The notes beneath the pieces are model-generated. The model was not told the DNA's origin, made no database searches, and saw nothing but the letters and a program-made list of their open reading frames with translations. A stretch of 10,814 bases of DNA from Candidatus Aerophobota bacterium (lineage in GTDB: Bacteria > Aerophobota > Aerophobia > Aerophobales > JAGHCO01): contig JAGHCO010000089.1 of NCBI GenBank assembly GCA_021160405.1, positions 1-10,814 of the forward strand, read 5' to 3'. Both the position numbers and the translations under genes were made by a program. Below, piece after piece: positions 6,409 to 10,814 of this stretch (position 1 is its first letter; every line of letters begins with the position of its first letter).

Positions 6409-7695
6409 TTACAGGTACTCCTCAAGCATTCTTTTCTTAGCAATTTCTCGAAGCTGACCTAATACTTTTGCTTCAATTTGTCTTATTCTTTCCCGAGTTA
6501 CCCCATATCGCTCTCCTATCTCTTGTAAAGTGCAATCCCATCCATCTTCTGTTCCAAAACGAAGTTTTAAAATCTCTTTTTCTCGCTCATCCTTTATCTG
6601 TTCAATTAAATTTTCTATTTCTTTTTTCAGATATTTCAAATTAACTTCTTCAAAGGGACAAACAGAGTTTTCGTTTTCTATAAACTCTATTAAATAGCTA
6701 TCCTCATCTTCCCCAATTGGCGCATCCATAGATGTAGATCTAGTGATTACCCTCTGTGCTCTTTCTATTTTCTCTAAAGGAATACCACATCTCTCTGAGA
6801 TATCCTTAGCAGTGGGAACTCTACCTAATTCTTGTTCTAACTCCTGGGAGATACGATTTACCTTCTTAATAAGCTCAGTTATATGAACAGGCACACGGAT
6901 AGTACGTGACTGATCAGAGATAGCTCGTGATAAGGACTGTCTTATCCACCAACTGGCATAGGTACTAAAACGATTCCCTCGGCGGTAATCAAATTTATCT
7001 ACAGCTCGAGAAAGACCAATATTTCCTTCTTGAATTAAATCTAAAAAAGGGACTCCTCGCCCAATATATTTTTTAGCAAAACTCACCACTAATCTTAAAT
7101 TAGCTCTAATCATCTTATCTCTGTAAATTTCATAACAGCGCCTTGCCTGTCTTATCTCTTCTCTTAAATTAAAAAATCTTTCTCTATCCTCAGGAGGTCT
7201 TATCAGACTCCCCTCCTCTTCATTTAATTCCATTACAAAGTTGGATAGCCTCTTTACCTTTTTAAACTTTTTCCTTAGACCTCGAAAATCTTCCTCTTGT
7301 ATACCCCTTTTTTTAGTTAAAGAGAAAAAATAAGTGTTTTTTCGAGCAAGCTCCACAATCTCTATACTTTTTAATCGAAGAATTTTTTTACTTTCCTTTA
7401 TTTTTTTCCCATAATTTTTCTCCTGCTCCGCTGATAAAAGGGGAGTTTTTCCTATCTCCTGGAGGTATCTTCCTATCCCATCACTGACTTCTGTAGAAAA
7501 GGTGGAAGATTTAACCGTTTCTTCTCCTTCTTCAGGAATTAATTCAATCCCCTCTTGCTCAATTAAGTTAAATACATCCTCTATATCCTCTTCTTCTATC
7601 CCTTTCTCTTCATTTAGAGCCCTTTCTATTTCCTTATAGGTGAGCTTACCCTCTTTTTCGCCTTTGGCTAATAGTTTTTCAATTTCTTTTTTCAT
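6409..7695 (-). CDS. rpoD: RNA polymerase sigma factor, primary sigma-70 type (RpoD)
   Basis: Directs RNA polymerase to housekeeping promoters. From the ATG at 7695 it is 428 residues. In order: a short region 1.1 (about 1-55), region 1.2 (DGIGRYLQEIGKTPLLSAEQE, 72-92), a charged spacer, region 2 (about 195-270) with IRANLRLVVSFAKKYIGRG, DLIQEGNIGLSRAVDKFDY and YASWWIRQSLSRAISDQSRTIRVP, region 3 (about 271-345), and region 4 with the helix-turn-helix VTRERIRQIEAK (399-410). Region 1.1 and the place after dnaG argue for the primary factor rather than an alternative one. Compared with typical RpoD, region 2.4 reads RQSLSRAI where RQAITRAI is usual, and region 4 has EDGWDCTLQEIG. The in-frame TTG at 7707 would add four residues, but TTGGGG there fits better as the ribosome site of the ATG 6 nt on. 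A 34-nt palindrome lies just upstream. Confidence 0.95.
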   Translation of the reverse strand: MKKEIEKLLAKGEKEGKLTYKEIERALNEEKGIEEEDIEDVFNLIEQEGIELIPEEGEETVKSSTFSTEVSDGIGRYLQEIGKTPLLSAEQEKNYGKKIKESKKILRLKSIEIVELARKNTYFFSLTKKRGIQEEDFRGLRKKFKKVKRLSNFVMELNEEEGSLIRPPEDRERFFNLREEIRQARRCYEIYRDKMIRANLRLVVSFAKKYIGRGVPFLDLIQEGNIGLSRAVDKFDYRRGNRFSTYASWWIRQSLSRAISDQSRTIRVPVHITELIKKVNRISQELEQELGRVPTAKDISERCGIPLEKIERAQRVITRSTSMDAPIGEDEDSYLIEFIENENSVCPFEEVNLKYLKKEIENLIEQIKDEREKEILKLRFGTEDGWDCTLQEIGERYGVTRERIRQIEAKVLGQLREIAKKRMLEEYL

Positions 7696-7712
7696 CTCAT
7701 GCCCCAAGCTTC

Positions 7713-7746
7713 ACCCCGTTGGATAAACTTCTCTATCTAACGGGGT
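7713..7746. promoter_or_regulatory. 34-nt imperfect palindrome between dnaG and rpoD
   Basis: Plus strand: ACCCCGTT, G, GATA, an 8-nt spacer, TATC, T, AACGGGGT. Both arms match exactly apart from one position (7721/7738). As minus-strand mRNA this is a hairpin of 8 bp, an A·C mismatch and 4 bp with an 8-nt loop; its 3' arm GGGGT runs straight into GAAGC just before the rpoD ribosome site. There is no T tract on the minus strand, so it is not a standard terminator for dnaG. Likely roles are an mRNA processing or stability element between dnaG and rpoD, translational control of rpoD, or a protein-binding site. No sigma-70 promoter was seen in the gap. Confidence 0.7.
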
Positions 7747-7751
7747 TTACT

Positions 7752-9497
7752 TTATAATAAAATTTTTCTTTTTAACTGAGATAATTTACCAGATAACTCT
7801 CTTACTTTTTCCTCGTCACCCCTCTTATCACTTTCTTTGATTTCTTCCAAATAACTATTTATTTTTCTTTGATTTGATACTCTCCTTAAGTTATTAATTA
7901 TGTCTCTGGCTACCTTTCTCTTATCAATTCCCTTTAAGGGAAAATCAGATAAGGTAAAAGAGGAAACAACAGAGGAGAGACTCTCATCTTCTATCCGATT
8001 TATTAATCTTAAGTGAGATAGCTGGTCTTTTTCTGCCAGCTTGATTATTTCCTGAGCAATTTTTCGATAGACAGGGTTAGTAAATTCATCTAAGGAAAAT
8101 TCATTTTTAACTACCTCAACTGCCTCCTCTCCGCAGAGCATAACCTGCAAAAGATACTTTTCTTTATCTTTATCCTCAGATATTTTAGGGGAGGAGCTAA
8201 CAGAAGACGTAGGAAAGTTTTTCCTTCTCATAAATTTCTGAAATTCTACCACTAAAGATGATTCATCAATATTTAACTTAGAGGCTAATTTTTTAATGAG
8301 CTTGTTCTTAATTATCTGATTTTTCACCTTGCTTAAAGTTAAAAACAGAGAAGTGACTATTTCCAGTTTATCTTCCAGTTCCAGTGAAGGCTTTTTACTA
8401 ATTTCCAGATCTAATCTATAATCAAAATAAGAAATGGATTCTTTCTTAACCTTAATAAAAGACTCCTTACCTTTTCTTTGAATAAAATCAGCAGGATCTA
8501 ATCCTCCTGGAAAAGAAATAATCTTTATCTGAAGATCAGCATCCAGGAGAATATCTATTCCTCTCAAAGTAGCAGACTCTCCTGCACTGTCCTCATCATA
8601 GGCAACATAAACTTTATTAGCATATCTTTTCAAAAGATTTGCTTGAGAGGAAGTAAGAGATGTCCCCAGCGAGGCAACTACATTTCTTATTCCCTCCTGG
8701 TAAAGAGATATAACATCGGTATATCCTTCAACTAAAATAACTTCTTTCTCTTCCCTTATGAATTGCTTAGCTAAATTTAATCCATAGAGATTTTCTCCTT
8801 TGTCAAATAGAGGAGATTGAGGAGAATTAAGATACTTGGGTAGAGACTTATCCAGTACTCTTGCTCCAAAACCACATATCTTCCCCGCAGAGGTAAATAC
8901 GGGAAAGATAATCCTGGAGCGGAAATAAGCATAGTATCCCTGTCTCTTCTGAGAAGGTAAAATTAACCCCAACTCTTTTAACTTATCCTGGGGGATTTCT
9001 TTGTCATTACAGAAACTTAAAAAATCTCGAGAAGAAGGAGCGTAACCCAGATAAAAGGTATCAATAATGGATTTTTTAAATCCCCTTCTAAGGAGATAGT
9101 TTAAAGCAAACCTATTTTCTTTCAGCTTTTGATGAAAAAAATCAGCTACCAAGGTATTGATACGGTAAAGACCCTCTTTGTATCCCCCGGATTTGTCCAA
9201 TGATGGAATGGAAATGCCAATTTTTTCTCCTACAATTTTAACTGCTTCTGGAAAGGAAACCTTCTCCCATTTCATCAAAAAGGTAAACACATTCCCTCCC
9301 ACTCCACAACCAAAACAATGAAAAAGCTGTTTTTCTGGCGATACTATAAAGGAAGGGGTTCTCTCATGGTGAAAAGGGCAAAGAGCCTGATAATTCTTTC
9401 CACTTTTTTTCAAAGGGATATAACTTCCAATTATCTCTACTATATCACTTTCCTCAACTATTCGATCAATTATTTCGTTAGGAATAAATCCTGCCAT
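7752..9497 (-). CDS. dnaG: DNA primase DnaG
   Basis: Makes the RNA primers for replication and interacts with the replicative helicase. It has 581 residues, near the usual 580-620. The N-terminal CHC2 zinc finger has Cys40, His43, Cys61 and Cys64 (CPFH and CFGC). The polymerase core has RSRIIFPV (193-200) and KYLNSPQSPLF (221-231). The TOPRIM fold follows, with VEGYTD (Glu257, Asp261), the acidic pair in YDEDSAG (Asp301, Asp303) and DPADF (334-338). The rest (about 370-581) is helical and poorly conserved, as expected for the helicase-binding domain. The ATG at 9497 is 2 nt after the dGTPase stop and has GGGGA 5 nt upstream. An in-frame TTG at 9509 would overlap that gene by 10 nt and is better read as part of the ribosome site. 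rpoD follows after 56 nt, the widespread dnaG-rpoD arrangement. Confidence 0.97.
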   Translation of the reverse strand: MAGFIPNEIIDRIVEESDIVEIIGSYIPLKKSGKNYQALCPFHHERTPSFIVSPEKQLFHCFGCGVGGNVFTFLMKWEKVSFPEAVKIVGEKIGISIPSLDKSGGYKEGLYRINTLVADFFHQKLKENRFALNYLLRRGFKKSIIDTFYLGYAPSSRDFLSFCNDKEIPQDKLKELGLILPSQKRQGYYAYFRSRIIFPVFTSAGKICGFGARVLDKSLPKYLNSPQSPLFDKGENLYGLNLAKQFIREEKEVILVEGYTDVISLYQEGIRNVVASLGTSLTSSQANLLKRYANKVYVAYDEDSAGESATLRGIDILLDADLQIKIISFPGGLDPADFIQRKGKESFIKVKKESISYFDYRLDLEISKKPSLELEDKLEIVTSLFLTLSKVKNQIIKNKLIKKLASKLNIDESSLVVEFQKFMRRKNFPTSSVSSSPKISEDKDKEKYLLQVMLCGEEAVEVVKNEFSLDEFTNPVYRKIAQEIIKLAEKDQLSHLRLINRIEDESLSSVVSSFTLSDFPLKGIDKRKVARDIINNLRRVSNQRKINSYLEEIKESDKRGDEEKVRELSGKLSQLKRKILL

Positions 9498-9499
9498 TA

Positions 9500-10543
9500 T
9501 TATCCCCAACCTTGTGGCAAAAAATATTTTTCGTATTCCCTTAGGGCATATCGATCTGTCATTCCAGCAATATAATCTACCACTACTCGATCAACTCCCT
9601 CCTTTTCTATATTTTCTCTGAAATTATCGGGAAGAAACCGAGGGTTTTTTAAATAAAACTGATAAAGGTCACGAATAAGACGACGAGCTTTTTTAACCTC
9701 TTTTAACAAAATATTGCACTCATAAACCTTCTCATACATAAAGTTTCTTAAATTGTTAAACGAGTTAAGAATATCCTTACTCATCTCAAGATGGGGTTTC
9801 TCCCAGCTACTGTTTACAATATCCTCTACTAACGTTGATATTCTTTGTCTATGAGTTTCTCCTAAAATTTTTAAAGGTTGGCGGGGAAGATCTGCTTTCT
9901 TAATTAATCCAGCTCTTAGGGCATCATCTATATCATGATTCACATACGCTAAAGGATCGGCAAGTTTAACTACTTCTGCTTCAAGGGTATGAGGAACATA
10001 AGCACTTTCAGGATCTAAAATGGCTTCTCCCTCCTGAGAGTGATTAAGAATACCATCCCTTACCTCCCAGGTTAAATTTAATCCTCCTTCCCCCTCCAGT
10101 TTCTCCACTACCCGTAAACTTTGCTGGTTGTGATAAAATCCTTGCGGATAAATCTCATTTAAAGCTTCCTCTCCTGTATGTCCAAAAGGGGTATGCCCCA
10201 GGTCATGACCAAGAGCTATAGCTTCAGTTAGATCCTCATTTAATTTAAGAGCTCGGGAAATTGTTCGAGCCACCTGGCTAACTTCTAAGGTATGGGTAAG
10301 TCGTGTGCGATAATGATCACCAAAAGGAGCAATAAACACTTGAGTTTTATGTTCCAAGCGACGAAAAGATTTAGAGTGAATAATTCTATCTCTATCGCGT
10401 TGAAACTCTGTCCTTAAAGGACAGGGAATTTCCTTTTTTTCTCTGCCCTTACTATTTTTACTCTTGCAAGCATAAAAAGAGAGATTCTCTTCTTCCCACT
10501 TCTCTTGAGCAACTCTATCAAAAAACTTATTTTTCAAACCCAT
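9500..10543 (-). CDS. dgt: Deoxyguanosinetriphosphate triphosphohydrolase-like protein (HD domain)
   Basis: HD-superfamily metal hydrolase of the dGTPase family, which removes triphosphate from dNTPs to give deoxynucleosides and so tunes the dNTP pool. The 347 residues match the shorter dGTPase-like type. Motifs are the substrate-side RDRDRIIHSKSFRRLEHKTQVF (49-70), RTRLTHTLEV with metal ligand His84, GHDLGHTPFGH with His113 and Asp114, and VVKLADPLAYVNHDIDDAL with probable fourth ligand Asp196. Family members usually have an acidic or basic residue where this one has Pro197, a minor change. Substrate preference cannot be read from sequence; many of these enzymes act on several dNTPs. The ATG lies 1 nt after the stop of the CvpA-like gene and has no clear Shine-Dalgarno sequence, so translational coupling is probable. 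It is 2 nt from dnaG, so dNTP control and primer synthesis are likely coexpressed; to my knowledge dgt-dnaG-rpoD order also occurs in Clostridia. Confidence 0.93.
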   Translation of the reverse strand: MGLKNKFFDRVAQEKWEEENLSFYACKSKNSKGREKKEIPCPLRTEFQRDRDRIIHSKSFRRLEHKTQVFIAPFGDHYRTRLTHTLEVSQVARTISRALKLNEDLTEAIALGHDLGHTPFGHTGEEALNEIYPQGFYHNQQSLRVVEKLEGEGGLNLTWEVRDGILNHSQEGEAILDPESAYVPHTLEAEVVKLADPLAYVNHDIDDALRAGLIKKADLPRQPLKILGETHRQRISTLVEDIVNSSWEKPHLEMSKDILNSFNNLRNFMYEKVYECNILLKEVKKARRLIRDLYQFYLKNPRFLPDNFRENIEKEGVDRVVVDYIAGMTDRYALREYEKYFLPQGWG

Positions 10544-10544
10544 T

Positions 10545-10814
10545 CTAAATTTTTCTTTTCCCTGGCAGTAACTCCTTAAGGGTATCTATATTTTTAAATC
10601 TCTCCATAAATTTCTTTGCCTTTCCTGGGGTAACCGAAATTAAACTATCATAAACAGAGGGACCTACTTTCATAAGATATGGCGCAAGAGTAGACTCTCT
10701 TGTCCTTCTGTTAAATCTATTTGCTATAGGAGACACACTTATTAAGATTAAAATTATACTGCAAACTAAAGCTCCCTCAGCCAAACCTAATAAAAATCCC
10801 CCTCCTTCCTCTAC
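10545..10814 (-). CDS. cvpA: CvpA-like membrane protein, C-terminal part (5' end outside window)
   Basis: The last 89 residues of a protein running off the window edge. The visible part begins VEEGGGFLLGLAEGALVCSI, a glycine-rich segment leading into a hydrophobic helix (about 7-30, FLLGLAEGALVCSIILILISVSPI). After it come STLAPYLMKVGPSVYDSL and a basic tail. This resembles the end of the CvpA (colicin V production) family: a GxxxGxxxGAL-type last membrane helix, then a short S-x-LAPYL...P-x-x-Y stretch. A TTG at 10784 inside the helix is not a credible start, because the frame and the membrane helix continue upstream. CvpA proteins are small inner-membrane proteins of poorly defined role. 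It probably leads the cluster with dgt, dnaG and rpoD, ending 1 nt before dgt. The family call rests on a short C-terminal stretch and is moderate. Confidence 0.6.
   Translation of the reverse strand, partial: VEEGGGFLLGLAEGALVCSIILILISVSPIANRFNRRTRESTLAPYLMKVGPSVYDSLISVTPGKAKKFMERFKNIDTLKELLPGKRKI

Noticed and set aside
6392..6415. CCTGT / ACAGG inverted repeat over the rpoD stop codon, considered as its terminator
   Set aside because: Only 5 bp with a 14-nt loop and no T tract on the minus strand; it overlaps the -35 box of the tRNA promoter.
6255..6440. A 61-residue plus-strand open frame containing WAHQDSNLGRADYESAALP
   Set aside because: This is the complement of the tRNA gene translated; such peptides are a well-known false annotation. 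It has no ribosome site and no independent support.
9318..9575. An 85-residue plus-strand open frame opposite the dnaG start
   Set aside because: It is antisense to the dnaG zinc-finger region and the dgt end, resembles no family and has no promoter; a shadow of real genes.

Overview
The window is ordinary, gene-dense bacterial core-genome DNA. It is AT-rich, with tightly packed genes, nearly no intergenic space and no trace of phage, transposon, CRISPR or toxin-antitoxin genes. The organism is a bacterium: it has trigger factor, ClpP/ClpX, a sigma-70 factor with region 1.1, a DnaG primase with a CHC2 zinc finger, and a tRNA gene with encoded CCA. It also carries a V/A-type rotary ATPase of the Thermus/clostridial kind. 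That combination suits an anaerobic Clostridia-like lineage or a deep-branching or candidate bacterial phylum; the sequence alone does not let me name one.

Layout. On the plus strand (2-6207) six genes lie head to tail: the 3' half of tig (trigger factor), clpP, clpX, then V-type ATPase subunits A, B and D. Gaps are 3-35 nt, so one polycistronic unit is likely. The first half handles protein folding and ATP-dependent proteolysis. The second half encodes the catalytic and nucleotide-binding subunits and the rotor shaft of the ATPase V1 head. The remaining ATPase subunits (E, F, C, and membrane subunits I and K) are not here.

A convergent junction (6208-6408) holds one minus-strand tRNA gene with anticodon CAU. 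It has its own near-consensus sigma-70 promoter in the 48-nt gap after rpoD and a plausible small intrinsic terminator.

On the minus strand (10814 down to 6409) lies a macromolecular-synthesis type cluster, in transcription order: the C-terminal end of a CvpA-like membrane protein, a dGTPase-like HD hydrolase, dnaG and rpoD. The first three are 1-2 nt apart. The dnaG-rpoD gap (about 56 nt) contains a striking 34-nt imperfect palindrome next to the rpoD start. The cluster links dNTP control, primer synthesis and primary transcription initiation.

I did not find a new biological system. The points most worth a second look are the palindrome between dnaG and rpoD, the split ATPase gene set attached to the Clp cluster, the CAU tRNA whose acceptor stem looks like the lysidine-modified isoleucine type, and two different ribosome-binding-site styles that settle three start codons.
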